A stretch of 64,000 nt of DNA, from the NCBI GenBank assembly GCA_013397865.1, contig VZTI01003148.1, positions 56,514 through 120,513 of the forward strand, written 5' to 3'. Position 1 is the stretch's first letter; each line of letters begins with the position of its first letter. Positions 63,983 to 64,000 of the stretch are shown one piece after another. Source of the stretch: Struthidea cinerea. Taxonomy: Eukaryota; Chordata; Aves; Passeriformes; Corcoracidae. Both the position numbers and the translations under genes were made by a program. The notes under the pieces were generated by a model that ran no database searches, was not told where the DNA came from, and saw nothing but the letters and a program-made list of their open reading frames with translations.

Positions 63983-64000
63983 TGTCCTGGGTTGCAGTAT
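63983..64000 (+). mobile_element. Possible start of an LTR cut by the window edge
   Basis: The last 18 bases, TGTCCTGGGTTGCAGTAT, resemble the TGTCCTGG-type 5' terminus of avian ERV LTRs. Too short to decide. Confidence 0.2.

Noticed and set aside
54046..64000. First exon of the expected divergent neighbour N4BP2L2
   Set aside because: No coding sequence or clear promoter-exon-donor arrangement could be identified; the gene may start beyond the right edge.
1..64000. CRISPR arrays, operons, phage or plasmid features
   Set aside because: The window is vertebrate nuclear DNA; no regularly spaced repeats or prokaryotic gene structure is present.

Overview
The window is nuclear DNA from a bird, probably a songbird or close relative. 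The evidence is AT-rich, intron-rich sequence; many fragments of the avian LINE CR1, with its typical ATTCTATGATTCTATGA-type 3' end; solo-LTR sequences of avian retrovirus type; and one tRNA-Ile-derived SINE with a CR1-type tail that resembles the passerine TguSINE1 family. Nothing suggests a prokaryote, plasmid or phage.

One protein-coding gene dominates: PDS5B (also called APRIN or AS3), the HEAT-repeat regulator of cohesin, on the minus strand from a CpG-island promoter near 53.3-54.0 kb leftward past the left edge. Twelve coding exons (exons 2-13) are readable. They have canonical GT/AG borders and a continuous frame, and encode about residues 1-490 of a protein of about 1,450 residues. 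The start codon is in exon 2 at 33361. Exon 1 is non-coding; its splice donor is visible at 53289/53288, but the rest lies in a 452-base run of N (53311-53762) that also removes the core promoter.

Region by region: 1-33.4 kb holds the coding exons, separated by introns of 100 bp to 7.6 kb, with one SINE (intron 10), a solo LTR and three CR1 pieces (intron 8) and a long CR1 (intron 5). 33.4-53.3 kb is the first intron, about 20 kb, with six CR1 fragments between 36.9 and 49.7 kb, a G-quadruplex candidate and an AT-rich stretch that could be a conserved enhancer. 52.86-54.05 kb is the CpG island. 54-64 kb is upstream intergenic sequence with CR1 copies, a second CpG-dense block (55.2-55.62 kb), a GC-rich LTR ending at 58810, and no recognisable coding exon. 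In other vertebrates the upstream neighbour is N4BP2L2, transcribed divergently; I see none of its coding sequence here.

I found no new multi-gene system. The items most worth checking are the second CpG block, the masked promoter with GCC triplets at its edge, the G-rich motifs and the possible enhancer in intron 1.
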